Origin: Cephalotrichum gorgonifer
Taxonomy: Eukaryota > Ascomycota > Sordariomycetes > Microascales > Microascaceae
Assembly: GCA_900312665.1 (NCBI GenBank)
Contig: ONZQ02000004.1
Coordinates: 618,047 to 682,046, forward strand
DNA length: 64,000 nt
Direction: 5' to 3'
Shown piece after piece: positions 11,942 to 23,407 of this stretch; position 1 is the first letter of the stretch, and every line of letters starts with the position of its first letter. The translations under genes were made by a program, and so were the position numbers. The notes beneath the pieces were generated by a model. It did not search any database. It was not told where the DNA came from and was given only the letters and a program-made list of their open reading frames with translations.

Positions 11942-13416
11942 TGCCTGAAGAGCGCCACCCGCGGGAGGGGATAAATGCTATGATGTATATACACACGGAG
12001 AATCTATTTATATATGTATATATACAGACCACCCGTTATATACAAAGCAGCATTTGGCGTGTAAGAGAAATAAGATCGACAGGTTCGCGAAGCCGCGGCC
12101 CTCCCGCCAGCCTTATAAGCACCAGAGCTGAGAAGGGCTCTCAGCTTGGAGATAAAAAGCAAGGTCGTCATCATCATAAGGAATATTAGCGGGTGGTATA
12201 GGGCCGCCTGCACTGGACCTCGGCCGCTTTACCCCCCCCCCCCCCCTTCGGTAATAAGTCGCATCTCCAATGATGATCTCTCCCCCAGACACGCTCCCAT
12301 GTGAGCTCTCCAAAGGACCCACGCCTGTGATCGATGTGACCCTCGCCTTGCCCAATCGGGCGAGGGGGCGCTAATCAGAACTCGATCTGGGTCAAGTGCC
12401 GCTACGTAATTGGAAGAGGGCGGTATTACCCAGATGAGGAAGGAGGGTTTTGGGGGGGAACACTGCATGTGTTTAACTGGATGTTAAGCCGTTGCTGCCG
12501 ACCTGTTGGTGTCTTCCCACTCTCCCCCCCCTTTCCCCCCCACATTCCGTTCAAGGCTCCATGCTCGGTGTTAGTGTTTGGTTAGAACCATGAGTACGCG
12601 TAGCATGCGGACCCCGACCGGAGCGGCTTCTTGCGCTTTTGAAATTACGAGTAACTAGCGCCCGCCCTGCATTAAATGGATCCGCACGCACCTCCCCTTC
12701 CTGGATTTTGCTCGGGGCCTCACATGTGCATACGACTCTGAGGACTCGTGGGTTCACATAACTAACTCCACATGGCCGAGATTAATATTCGCGCATCGTC
12801 TGCTCCGGTGCCCTCTCCCACCACCACGTGCGCCGTGCGGCCAGGGGAGACGGACGACCTTCCCTCTCCGGCATGCCAAGCCCAGCCAGCATAACGGTGC
12901 CGTCCGGCCCGCAATCACACCCCGACGGCGTGGCCGGCGATATGTCCCGGAGCACTCACTCATCGGGTCGCAAGTACTCGAAGAGTGAACGGGGGAAGTC
13001 AGTCTTGGAAACTCAGAATGATCAAAGTCAAAGTCAAAGAGGAGAAGGACTACGGCTGCTCCAAAATCACAGGTTTCATTCCCAGCAATAAGATGGGAGA
13101 AAAAAGCAACCAAGAGAAATTGAATTATAGCCCCTCCGTAATAGTCGTATGCCATCCCTATCTTAGTCGTTTTTTTTTCTCATGCACATGTCCCAGAGCC
13201 AGGCCGGAAAATTCGGTTAATATAGTACAAAGCGAGACGAAAAAGAAGATGGGGAAGAAGAACAAGGGCAGAAAGCAACACCGCGTAAACAAACCCGAGA
13301 GGGAGGAAAAAAGGGGGGTATCAGCTTCGTATCTCCACGTCAAGGAAATCATTTCGTAAACTCAGGCACGTCAAGGGCATCCGTTATAGCTCCCGGCCTA
13401 GAGGCCACAGCTCCAA
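11942..13416. other. intergenic, no gene seen
   Basis: A 1.5-kb stretch between two minus-strand genes, serving as upstream region of the phosphodiesterase and 3' flank of the RFTS-like gene. It has AT-rich TATATA repeats (about 12004-12025) just upstream of the phosphodiesterase and a poly-C tract near 12231-12246. The open frames overlap each other on both strands and resemble no protein. Confidence 0.5.
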
Positions 13417-15779
13417 CTAGAGGAATAGCCCATGCCGCCTCTTGATGGGCTCGGGCCGTCCGTCGTCCTCGGCCTTGGGAAGCTCCCTCCCGCCGATCTG
13501 TTTGAGCTTCTCGAGTAGGTATCTATGCGACGACATGTTAGCATGAACGCACTGCCGGAAGTCGAAATGAACAACACCCGCCCTCAGCAGCTGGAGAGAG
13601 AGGAAAAAACGTACTCAATGGGACGGTGCCCTGCGGCGTGCCCCTCGGCCACCGCCAGCTTAACCTTCTCGCTCGTCTCCTCGTGCTCGTGAAGATGCTC
13701 CCGCACAGCCATCTGGCCACCGGTGTCGTCCGCACCGATGACCACGTGTCCGCAGTCCTCCTGGTCACACACCCACGTGCCATCTGGCCCGTTCGGTTGC
13801 GTGGACGGGACATCCTCGACGTCAATGGTGATCCGCACGGACTCCTCCTGGCCCGGTTCGCTGTCCGAGACCATCGCATCCGGCGACTCCTCCCTGTCGG
13901 TCTCCATTCCCACACTTCCCTCGCCGAAGTTCTCGTCCTCGTAGCCGGTCCCGTGCGATAACTTGGAGGACTTGCTTGCCCTGCCTCCCGACGCCGCGCT
14001 GTCGTAGTCGGACTGGAGCCGCTTCTTCGGCACGGCCGTGGCAAGGCGTAGGCCTGCAACCTTGCCGGATGGACGTCCCGCGCGGGGTCGGCCGACACCC
14101 GAGCTTTCCGACGAGCTCCGATACCCTGCAGCCGCCGGCCCCTTGCCAGGCTTCTCTCCGGTCGTGGGGTCTTTCCGTCGCGCTTGAGCGGCGGCGGGAC
14201 CTAGCTTGGTGCGTTTGCATAGCGAAGGTTCAATCTGAGCTGCCGTCAAGAACTGCAGCTCATGCGCTTCCATGGGTCGTTCTATGGCCGAGAGGTCTCG
14301 GTAAATGGGCGACTCCATCCACTCCGCCGCTCGCTCACTATCATTCTCCATGCATCGGACTAGCTCCTGCCCGTAGAACCTCATAGCATCCGCCGCACCC
14401 TTGTATACCGAAAACTTATACTTGAAATACAATTTGTTGGTGATGCCGCCAATCGTGATCCGACTGACTGAGTCCGAGTCCGAAGACACGTCTAGAATGG
14501 CTTCGTACATCTTCCGCGCCGTCGCCTCGGAGCGTAAGTGGTCGGATGGCAAGGGTGAGGGCGCAGCCGGCCTTGTGGGTTCGACATGAGGCTGAGACGA
14601 GCCACGCCGAGCCTTTGGCTCAGCGAGTGCTGCAGCTGGACTCTGTGACTTTCCCGAGGCCGATGCCGACGACTGCCGCGTCGCCCTACTTTTTGGACCC
14701 GCCGCGCCCTCGTGGGCTGCCGATCGAGATCTTTGCGGCAGAGTCACGGGCTGAGACGGCGACGGGACGGGAACGGGGGTTTGGGAGATGGCGGGGTGGC
14801 GGTTGACGGTCCGGGGTGTTTTCTGTACATTGTACGTCAATACGAATGCCTTCAAACGAGATAGAACAATGGAGAGGCTTACAGCTAGCCCTTGGATAAA
14901 ACTAGCGAACGCCTTGCCCGTCCAGTCAAAGTTAGTGTCCTGAGGGAAGTGGTTCGCCATGAACTCGGCATGCTCGTGGCATCGATCAACTATCTCTTCC
15001 TTCACCGCAGCTTCCCCAATATCAACGGCATACTATAACCATGTTAGCTTGACGACGACCACGCGCGGTGGCCCCGAGGTGGGCATGGGCATGGACAGGC
15101 AAGGGCGGGGGTGAGGGCAAGGCTCACCCGGAACAGGACTTCGTCTGTTTCCAACCGTCGTTTCCTCTTGCCTCCCTTAATTTCATGCTTCTCATATATG
15201 TCCATGACTGTGTAGTATAGTGTGATTGCCTCAAAGGTCTTGTCCAGGACTGGCTTGTATTCGGGGGCGGCTGTTAGAACCTCGAAGAAACCATGGTTGG
15301 TCGCGGCCCACACGGCGGGAACACCCCCTTCTTCAGTCACACCGTAGCCGATAGACATTCGCATTGCGAGGACTTCAATGTCGAGAGACCGAGGTATACG
15401 TGTCGAGAGGACTAGAGGAGGGAGAGGGGCAGTTAGCAGATACCCAGACCAGGCGGCCAAGCTCCAAACTTCGAAGGTGCAAGGCAAGAGCGCATTCGGG
15501 CCCGAAGGGACACATACATGCTTGGGTATGGTCTTCGTTGGTCACGTCGACAGTAATGCGACCTCGAAGGACGAAGGGGCCCTTCTTCTCGACCAAGAGG
15601 AGGCCCTCGAGAGTTGTGAGGTCTTTGCCATACACGATGGCGTTGCGCATTTCGAAGGTAGGCCACTCGCCATCCGGCCTTGTCTTATCAACCGGGTGGA
15701 GGACGTCTTCTTCTTTCACGTATCCCTTTGCATCGCGGTCGAAGCTCGGCAACGGCGGTGGCGCTCGTGGGCGCGGCAT
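13417..15779 (-). CDS. RFTS (DNMT1-RFD)-like domain protein with C-terminal C2H2-like motif
   Basis: Five exons (15779-15518, 15411-15128, 15032-14883, 14822-13615, 13522-13417) give 669 aa. The first ~230 residues (SFDRDAKGYVKEEDVLHPV, TLEGLLLVEKKGPFVLRG, VWAATNHGFFEVLTAAPEYK, DRCHEHAEFMANHFP) resemble the replication-foci-targeting domain known from DNMT1 and from the fission yeast heterochromatin factor Raf2; this is from memory of fungal proteins with the DNMT1-RFD label. A long Ser/Arg/Pro-rich basic linker follows. Near the C-terminus WVCDQEDCGHV and the following HLHEHEE form a CX4C...HX3H arrangement suggesting one zinc site. No methyltransferase motifs are present. A chromatin role is inferred. 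The 60-nt intron 14823-14882 is in frame and could be retained. Start 15779 was chosen over an in-frame ATG at 15809. Confidence 0.65.
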
Positions 15780-16452
15780 CGTGGCGGAGGAGGGGAACCG
15801 GCGGTTCAATTGTTCCAGGGACAGGATGAGGTGGTGCCTGAACCTCTGCTATTTTGTGTGCTAAATGGCTGGGGTTAGAGGACGCACCGAAGAAGAGGCA
15901 AAGACGCTGACAGGAGGCCTATCCGCCATCTCAGTGTGTAAAGCTGGAGGGGCTTTGGCGGGTCTCGTCTCGTCCGTTTGTTAATATTCTTGGTCTATTG
16001 GAGTACTCGTCCCGCCCATTCACGCGCTCATGTAGTCATGTACAAGTACTTGGTCCTGGCACATTTGCAGCAGCAGCTCCAGTCACTGCCCACTGTTGTT
16101 GGCGGGGTTGTGACCAGGGCTAGTCCCAGAGGAGCTAGTACCCGCTACCTAATAATCCATTTTCCGGGCGCAAAGCCCACCAACCACACTTTGCACTTAT
16201 CAATGGCCAATCGACCAATCGATAAGATCTTCCTCCCCCACTGATAGCAGGCTAGCTTCGTTTTTTTTTCCCACCCTCACCCTTCCGGTTCTTCAATTGC
16301 AGTGCAAAGTTATTAGGGGGAAAAAAAAAGTGGTAGCCAGCTCTCCGCCCAAAAACCTTTTCCCTCCTCCCCGGCCTGTCGTCAACCCTTCTTCCCTCAC
16401 GCTACTCCAATATATGGCCAACGTGTCCGCGCGACTGCGCCAAAGCTTCAAG
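15780..16452. other. divergent promoter region
   Basis: Lies between the RFTS-like gene (-) and PUS4 (+). It contains a TACAAGTACTTGG word near 16040 and a T-rich/C-rich leader before PUS4. An in-frame ATG at 16414 could extend PUS4 by 13 residues (MANVSARLRQSFK), a basic amphipathic-looking stretch compatible with an alternative mitochondrial form. Confidence 0.5.
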
Positions 16453-18010
16453 ATGGCCCAAAATGCGATCCTCGAAGGCGTTCTCGGTGCGTCTCATGTC
16501 TCCCCCGCTCCCTTGGCCTCTCCCTACCATCCGGATATCCTTTACTGCTGCTAACATTATCCCGCCTCTCGATATAGCCATAAACAAGCCCGTGGGCCTC
16601 AGCTCCGCGCAAGTCATCCGTGACTGCCAAATGCAGTTTAACCCCTCCGCCACATTCGCGCCCCTGTTAAAAAAGGAGAGCGACAAGCGCGCCGCCGAGG
16701 GCGCAAAGGCCTTCAACCGCCGGAGTAAGAACAAGAAGGAGCTCCGCGTGAAGATGGGCCACGGCGGCACACTCGACCCCCTCGCCAGCGGCGTTCTCAT
16801 CCTCGGCCTCGGAAACGGCACCAAGTCCCTCCAGGGCTTCCTGGACTGCACCAAGTCGTACGAGACGGTCATCGTCTTCGGCGCGAGCACGGATACGTAC
16901 GACAGGGTGGGGAGGATATTGACGCGGCGCACATACACCCACATCACGAAGGATATGGTCCTCAAGGCGATAGATTCGTTCAAGGGGAAGATCCAGCAGA
17001 CCCCGCCGCTCTTCTCCGCCCTCAAGATGGAGGGCAAGCCGCTATACGAGTACGCTCGCGAGGGCAAGCCGATCCCCCGCCAGATTCCCACGCGCGAAGT
17101 CGACGTCCTGTCTATCGAGATGGTAGAGTGGTACCCGCCCGGCTCGCACAAGCACTACTGGCCCACGGAGGAGGCGGGGGATGCGGAGCGCCAGCTCGCC
17201 CAGAAGGTGTGGAAGGTGCAGGAGTCGAATGGCAAGGCCCTCACGCCCGAGGAGGAGGAGGAGGAGGCCAGGGCCGTTGCGGCGCACGAGGCGGCGAAGC
17301 GCAAGTTCGAGTCCGACGTTGACGGGCTGGTGATGGACAGGCCGCACTCCAAGAAGAAGCAGAAGAAGTCGCACAACGGACAGCGGAAGGGTGGCGAAGT
17401 GGTAATGTCCGGGGCGCTAGGGACCGAGCCCACCTCGGAGCCCGCCCAGCCTTTCCGGAAGGGCGCCAACCTAATACCGGAGTCCGACCCTAACGCGAAG
17501 GCGCCATGGGAGGGAGAAGGCCCGCCCGCTGTCAAGATCCGGATGACCGTCACCTCGGGATTCTACGTGCGGAGTCTCTGCCATGACCTCGGCGCCAAGC
17601 TGGGCTCGGCGGCGATGATGGCGGAGCTGTGTCGCTCGCGGCAGGGCGACTTCGAGGTGGACGGGCCGAACTGCCTCGACTACGACGACATCGCGAAGGG
17701 AGAGGAAGTCTGGGCCCCCAAGGTCGCGGCCATGTTGGAGAACTGGACGCAGAAGACGGTGGCGAAGGCGACGACGTTTTCGGGGCACCCCCCCGTCGTT
17801 GCCGAGCCAGTCGAGAGAAAGGAGTTGTCCGACAAGGCGGTTGAGACAAACGGGGTAGAACCCACCCAGGCAGGAGAAAAGGGGACTGTGCCTCCGTCGG
17901 CTAAGACGGAGGCGGCGGCAGCCCCTCCCGTAAAGCCTGAAGCGTCCGTCGCAGCCGCGGAAGCCGAGAAGGACGACGATGAGGTGTCTTGGAAGGGCTT
18001 CCAGGATTAG
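16453..18010 (+). CDS. PUS4: tRNA pseudouridine(55) synthase, TruB/Pus4 family
   Basis: Converts U55 of the T-loop of tRNAs to pseudouridine; yeast Pus4 serves both cytoplasmic and mitochondrial tRNAs. Two exons, 16453-16486 and 16578-18010 (488 aa). The small first exon provides MAQNAILEGVL, continuing into AINKPVGLSSAQVIRDCQ, the classic TruB N-terminus. The catalytic Asp lies in GHGGTLDPLASGVL (about residue 78). Further TruB blocks are TKSYE, QTPPLFSALKMEGKPLYEYAREG and TVTSGFYVRSLCHDLG. An acidic and Lys-rich insertion (EEEEEEARA, SKKKQKKSHNGQ) separates the two halves of the fold, and a charged Ala/Glu tail follows. Both are usual for filamentous fungi. A longer in-frame start at 16414 could add a targeting peptide. 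Confidence 0.95.
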
Positions 18011-18487
18011 ACTACCTACTATCGTGTTCAATCCTCGTGAGGTTGAACTTGGGAGGGAGTGGGGCGAGTGGTGGCATGTATCTCGGGGAGACGACTGAAG
18101 CCTCCGAGATGTGGCAATGGCATATTCACAAGGCGCGGTTTGCATTTCTTGGCGTTGTTTGAATTTCGCGGATGTACGTCTAGAAAGACTTGGGGGTTAG
18201 GGGTCGAACTCAAAGTAATCACAATGGAGTGGTTTCGGACATTTCATTCATTTGGACTGGACATTTGCTTGTAAAGGTCCGGATAAATATAAATTCAACT
18301 TGAAATCAAGTCTCCGTCTGGTTTTCATTCCGTTCCTTTTTTCCCTTTAGCCCCTGTCCCTCTAAACCTCCCATATCGCTATTCCGTCATTGGTCATCAT
18401 TGGCTCGTCGCTGTTCGTGTCACTCTCGCGTTTGTTATGCGCATTCTGCCTCCCTCCCCGTACTCTGCAAACATACTAATCAATCAA
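18011..18487. other. intergenic between convergent genes
   Basis: Shared 3' flank of PUS4 and the Sec2-domain gene. No gene or repeat of note is visible. Confidence 0.5.
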
Positions 18488-19711
18488 TTACCGGGGGGGG
18501 GGTTCCTTCTGCATACGATTCGTTTCTTCCGAGCTCAGGAGTCTCGGCGCCGGCGATGGTGACGGCGGCCTTTCGGCTCGCCGCATCCCCCCACCGCTAT
18601 TCCCGTCTCCCACTGGTTCCCCGCCGAACGGGTCGTCCCCGGCCCCGTCCCCGGTCCCTCTTCCTTCCGAAGCGTTCGCGTTCGCGTCGGCGGCCAGGGG
18701 CCACTCTGCAGGACCAGCCCAGAGACCCCTCTGCTTCTTCTTCTCCCTCTCCCTCTCCTTGCCCCTCCTCCTCTCCTCGTCCAACAGGGCCCTCACGGTC
18801 TCCATCCTCCCCACGCACCCCTCCAAGACGGCCAGCCTCCTCCCCCGCGCCCTATCCCTACCCTCGAGCACCCTGATCTTCTCCCCCAGCAGGGCCTTCT
18901 CCCTCCTCTCGACCGCCACCATCTCGTTCGCCCTTTCGAAGACCTCGATGCTCAGCTCCTCGGCCTCCTCCCCTGTCCTCCTGGCCCTCTCCTCCGCGTC
19001 GACCCGCAGCGCCTGCTCCTTCGTCAGGGCGAGGACGAGCTCCTCCACCGAGTCGACGGGTACGCTCACCCTCAGGTTCGGCGACGACCGCCGCGGCAGG
19101 AGCGCCGAGAAGCGCGGCGACGAGAGGAACGAGGTCCGCACGGGGCTCTTGAGCAGCGGCGGCGGCGGCGCGGGGGAGCGGGGCGTCACGGGCGAACGGA
19201 GGGGGGAGGTGTTGGCGGTGGCCGAGGCGGGGAGGGGCGGGGACTGCGAGGCGCGGAGGGCGCACAGCTCGTCCTCGTAGGCCGCGCAGCGGTAGATGGC
19301 CGCCGTGGCCTTTTCGTTCAGCCGCTGTAGCTGCGCCTCGAGGTCCACGATGCGGGAGTGGGCCTCGGCGAGCTCGACCTCGGCGGGGCTTCGGGCGGTT
19401 TGGGTGGTTTGGGTGGTGTTGTCCGCTAAGTTGGGGGTTGTGGGGGGGTCTGGGGCGCCAGTGCTGACGGTGTTGTCGGTGCCGGTGCCGGTGCCGGTGT
19501 CGGTCCTGGTTTTCGCCGGGGGGGACTGCGCGGGTGGGTCGCCGTCTAGGCCGCGGTCCGGGTAGCTGGACGTGGGTGGCGTATTCATAGCGCGGGGTGG
19601 TGGATCGGAGTCAGAGTCGAAATAGGAATCGGAATCAGTATCGGAATCGGAATGGGGCGCGTGCAGTGACGACGATGGGCTTGCCACGTGTAGATTCATG
19701 GCTGGGGACAT
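18488..19711 (-). CDS. Sec2-domain coiled-coil protein (Rab GEF-like)
   Basis: Single exon of 407 aa. The N-terminus is a low-complexity Asp/Ser segment (DSDTDSDSYFDSDSDPPP), followed by a Thr/Pro-rich linker and a coiled coil (AEVELAEAHSRIVDLEAQLQ through YEDELCALRAS). After a Pro-rich spacer, the block from VDSVEELVLALTKEQALRV through LSIEVFERANEMVAVERREK to VLEGRDRARGRRLAVLEG strongly resembles the Sec2p N-terminal domain, the coiled coil that activates Sec4/Rab8 GTPases in exocytosis. The C-terminus is Arg/Glu-rich, then disordered. It is shorter than yeast Sec2, so it may be a Sec2-domain paralogue rather than the main exocytic GEF. Start may be 19711 or the Met four codons downstream. 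Confidence 0.75.
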   Translation of the reverse strand: MSPAMNLHVASPSSSLHAPHSDSDTDSDSYFDSDSDPPPRAMNTPPTSSYPDRGLDGDPPAQSPPAKTRTDTGTGTGTDNTVSTGAPDPPTTPNLADNTTQTTQTARSPAEVELAEAHSRIVDLEAQLQRLNEKATAAIYRCAAYEDELCALRASQSPPLPASATANTSPLRSPVTPRSPAPPPPLLKSPVRTSFLSSPRFSALLPRRSSPNLRVSVPVDSVEELVLALTKEQALRVDAEERARRTGEEAEELSIEVFERANEMVAVERREKALLGEKIRVLEGRDRARGRRLAVLEGCVGRMETVRALLDEERRRGKEREREKKKQRGLWAGPAEWPLAADANANASEGRGTGDGAGDDPFGGEPVGDGNSGGGMRRAERPPSPSPAPRLLSSEETNRMQKEPPPR

Positions 19712-21333
19712 GGTTGGACGACTGCCATTGAGAACGTTCAGTCGACGACGAGGGGAAAAAAAAAAGAATAATTCGGGAGGGCGGGATTAATATAAAAAGG
19801 GGATTGGTTAACAACGAAGTGATACTGTCGTTTTCCCCTGTGGCTGTGAGACAATAGACTCGGGTTGAATCCGGCGGGTCTGAGGCGTCTCTGGGTCGAT
19901 GACGTCGCTCAGGAGTCGTTGATCTGCGCCTGTTTCGCTGCGTCACGCTCCTCGTTCTCCGTCGTGTACAAAGCCGCGACTCGGGAAAAGAAAAGAAAGG
20001 AAAGGAAGAGACGAGACAAAAGCACGGTGTGTCGACTAGGAAGGTTTAAAAAAGGTGAAACCGAAGCCAGAAAATTCACCTTGTCCCCACGCTCACAATA
20101 CGGAGGTATTATCGGTTGTCAGCATTTGAAAGGGTGGGTGGGCAAGACATTCCTGGAAAATAGGATAGAGAGTGTGGTAATAAATTCCAGAGCAGGAGCG
20201 GGAATGGAATGAATGACCAAGCCTTCCTTCAGCTTTCCCTCCCTGTGCTCGTTCGTCAGAGACCGTTCGGCCCGTTAGAATTCGGACCTGCATATAACGG
20301 GGGACTTTAATACTTATAATTCTTGCAGATGGATGGTCACAGGTACGGAACCTTAACGGTGTGATGCAACGCTGATTAGCCGCCCCCCGTTGCCCCCACC
20401 AAAGCAAAGGCCAGAAGGTTATTTTCGGGGACCACGCAGCTCGTACCCGTCTCGGGCTTTCGAGGCGGGAACTTGGGAACCTCACTGGGCTGAGCTGCGC
20501 CCCCCAAAAACAGAAGCGCCCCGTTGGCGTTGGCGCTCTGGCGGCAAATGGATCGCCAGGAGTCTGAGAGCGAGGCGGGTATCTTTCCTTTGTCCGATTG
20601 GCAATCAAGCCTCTCGAAGCGGCTCCGACTCCCTACTTGCCGGAGTACGAGGACGAGCTGCGAGAAACAGAGGTAGCACCGACGTTTGGTTGAGGCTGAG
20701 ACACACCGTTCCGGATGGCGCTCGATTTCACGTATTAGTGTACTCCTTACAAGTACTCCGTGCAGATGCAAGTATCATCCGTCGTCCAGCCGGGTCGCAG
20801 AATAAGTGACTAATATCGCCCCAGCCCGCCCCAAAATCATCACGAGAACCACCACCTCTCGGCGGCAATACTTTTTTTTTTTTAATTTGTTTTAGGTGCA
20901 TGAACAATGACAAGGCGTTTTTCCCGCCGTTTATTGTGGTTTGTATGGACATCCAGGCGATCATATACCGCCGCCACCCTCTCGAGCGCGTTCCGGTCGG
21001 CAGTGCCGCCATCATTCCTGATTCCCTTGGAGATCATTCATGCTCCCGGAACCATTTAGACTGGTAGATTCATGCATACCGGGCCACTCCGCCCGCGCGT
21101 CCTCGGACTTAAAACCCGGATCTCTCTTCGAGACCTCCACTCACACATCCCCACGCCCGATGCCTCCCACACTGTCGTGATGGCAAAGGCCTGCCGTTAT
21201 GAGGGAGTACGGTCGCTCACCCTCAACTCCTACAGGAGAGGTGCATTTTCGCCCCATGGGCGGTGCTTTTTTCTTCTCGTTCGATGCATTCGGAGTAACT
21301 GTCCCTCTCGTCGAACCTGGCGTCATTCCGCCT
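19712..21333. other. intergenic, no gene seen
   Basis: A 1.6-kb region: upstream side of the Sec2-domain gene and 3' side of CSL4. It contains A-rich and T-rich tracts (19748-19758, 20872-20884) and a TGTACTCCTTACAAGTACTCC cluster (about 20738-20758). Overlapping short frames on both strands are not convincing. Confidence 0.5.
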
Positions 21334-22087
21334 CTATTCCGGCTTGGCAACATTCCTCGGCTCGCTCAGCCCCGTCAGGGGGTCCTTGAACTCCTTCCAG
21401 CTCACCGGCACCATGTCGTTCCCAGCCTCGCTCGTAGCCATGATGACGCCCAGCTCGTTGGACGCCGTGGAGAGGTAGTAATTCGCCTGGTCGCCCAGCG
21501 ATATCTGATCCGCCCGAAAATCAGAAGCCGTCAGCAAATACAGGTCTTCGCGCCCCCTGCAACAAAGGGACAGGGGAATGGAGTAGTAATAGAGAGAAAG
21601 AAGAAAAGAGAGGGGAACTCCTTACCACTTGCGCTCTCACCGTGTCCCCCGGCCTAAAGCTCTCGTAAATCTTCACCTTGTCCTTCTCCGTCGCCCTCAC
21701 GTCCTGCGACCGTATGACCCCCTGCCACTCCGTCTCCAGGACCGTGCCCCCGACCTGCTGTATCGACACGATCGCCTGCCGCGGCATCAGCCTCGTGACG
21801 CGGCACAGCACCACGTGCCCCACGTCCGGCAGCACCTCCCTCCGCCTCTCGCCCCGCGCAACGGACACGGTCGGCAGCTCCTCCGCCGCCCGGGACGTGA
21901 TCTTCGTGAGGCGCTTCGCCGGGCCAGCGGGGCGCGCGGACGCCGCCGTGACGGTGACGTGGCCGAGGAGGGACGAGACGACCTGGTTGTTGTGGATGTG
22001 CGTCCCCGGCCCGGGGAGGTAGTGCGTCGCCGGGCCGAGGATCTTGCCCGGCACGGCTACGGAGGGTAACCTGGAGTCGGTCGCCAT
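21334..22087 (-). CDS. CSL4: exosome complex cap subunit Csl4
   Basis: Cap subunit of the RNA exosome (3'-5' RNA decay and processing). Two exons, 22087-21626 and 21504-21334, give 210 aa. The intron (121 nt) ends at GATCAG with a CTGAC branch site. The join makes FRPGDTVRAQV continue directly into ISLGDQANYYLSTASNELGV, exactly the Csl4 S1-domain sequence order. The N-terminus (VAVPGKILGPATHYLPGPGTHIH) is the typical Csl4 barrel. The C-terminus has the conserved MVPVSWKEFKDPLTGLSEPRNVAKPE region, which in animals is a zinc-ribbon-like segment. It is divergent from ERG2, with about 540 bases between the starts. Confidence 0.95.
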
Positions 22088-22624
22088 TGTGGTAAGGGCA
22101 GGAATTAGTGGTTATGTGTCGCGAGGTTGAGTGTTCGGAGGCTGGCGGCTGTGGGGGTCTGGAAAGCTCCCAGTCCCGGAGTCCGAATTTCTTTGGCGAC
22201 GGGACCCAGGTGGTGGGACAGAAATCGTACAAGGGGGGAGGGAGCCAGGGGACAAAAATTATTGTATCGGGAAGGCGGTCGCGCCCAGCGCAAGATGTGG
22301 GACTGTGGGAGGAGGTACCCAGGATTGAAGAACAGTTGGTGACAGCTGCAAAAACAGGGGTCCGCAGGCACCGAAATTCGATCGAAATCTCCCATCGTCG
22401 GGATTCTCTCATCCCGAGTCGTGCGATTCATCCTCCTCTCTCCATCCCCTAGTCGCGATTGACCCCATAAGAGATCGCGAATCTCACAGACGAAGGCTTC
22501 CCCACAAGCCCGTCACCACACTCATTTACTCTTCGTTCACTCGTCGTTTCAGTATCTTTCTTTTAACACCCCTTTTTTCACCCCCTAATCAATTGTAATC
22601 TCACCTCCCCCTGACATCGCGAAA
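22088..22624. other. divergent promoter CSL4/ERG2
   Basis: Holds the two 5' leaders. The stretch before the ERG2 ATG (about 22530-22620) is strongly pyrimidine-rich, as is common in highly expressed fungal genes. No separate gene is seen. Confidence 0.5.
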
Positions 22625-23407
22625 ATGCGCAAGTCCAAGTCCAAGTCCTCCTCCGGCGGCGCCGGCGGCGCCGCCTCCTCGTCGTGCTGCTGGCGATGGA
22701 CCAAGATCTTCACGGTCCTCCTCGTGGTCCTGGGCCCCATCTACGCCCTCCTCGAGCGCAACCTCGAGAGCTTCTACATCTTCGACCACAAGCACCTCCA
22801 CGACCTCGCCCAGCGCGGTATCGCCGCCCACGGCGAAGACACGGGGGCCATTGTCGATTTCATCGTCGCCGAGCTCAAGGAGAAGTATCCGGCCAACGTC
22901 AACCTCGACCAAGAGTGGGTGTTCAACAACGCCGGCGGCGCCATGGGCGCCATGTACATTATCCACGCTAGTATGTCACCTTTCCCCATTGTCCCTTTCT
23001 CCCCCCCCCCGGCGGGCCCAGTTAGCTAAGACCTACCCGCAGGTGTAACCGAGTACCTCATCATCTTCGGCACTGCCATCGGCACCGAGGGCCACACGGG
23101 CCGCCACACCGCCGACGACTACTTCAACATCCTCACTGGTACCCAGACCGCCTACACCGCCGGCACCTACGCCCCCGAGGTCTACCCCCCGGGCTCCGTC
23201 CACCACCTCCACCGCGGCACCGTGAAGCAGTACAAGATGCCCGAGGGCTGCTTCGCGCTCGAGTACGCCCGCGGCTGGATCCCCCCCATGCTCTTCTTCG
23301 GCTTCGCCGACGGCCTATCGAGCACCCTCGACTTCCCCACCCTCTGGAGGACCACCTTCGTCACGGGCAGGGAGATTATCAAGAACCTCCTGCATGCCAA
23401 GTTCTGA
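22625..23407 (+). CDS. ERG2: C-8 sterol isomerase
   Basis: Ergosterol pathway enzyme in the ER membrane that moves the delta-8 double bond to delta-7; target of morpholines. Two exons, 22625-22970 and 23043-23407, give 236 aa, close to the usual ~220. A Ser/Lys/Gly-rich N-terminus precedes a single hydrophobic anchor (IFTVLLVVLGPIYALLERN). The sigma-1-receptor/ERG2 fold is shown by QEWVFNNAGGAMGAMYIIHAS, VTEYLIIFGTAIGTEGHTGRH, the His/Glu-containing active-site strands EVYPPGSVHHLHRG and YKMPEGCFALEYARGWIP, and ML-F-FGFADGLSSTLDF. The Ser before VTEY is encoded across the intron (A|GT). The sequence looks fully functional. Confidence 0.96.

Noticed and set aside
18180..18230. Possible tRNA B-box (GGGTCGAACTC)
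   Set aside because: No matching A-box or cloverleaf can be folded from the flanks.
21505..21625. Reading the residues REDLYLLTASDFRADQ as part of CSL4
   Set aside because: Joining at the nearer acceptor breaks the frame. The farther acceptor restores the family sequence AQV-ISLGDQANYYL, so this segment is intronic.
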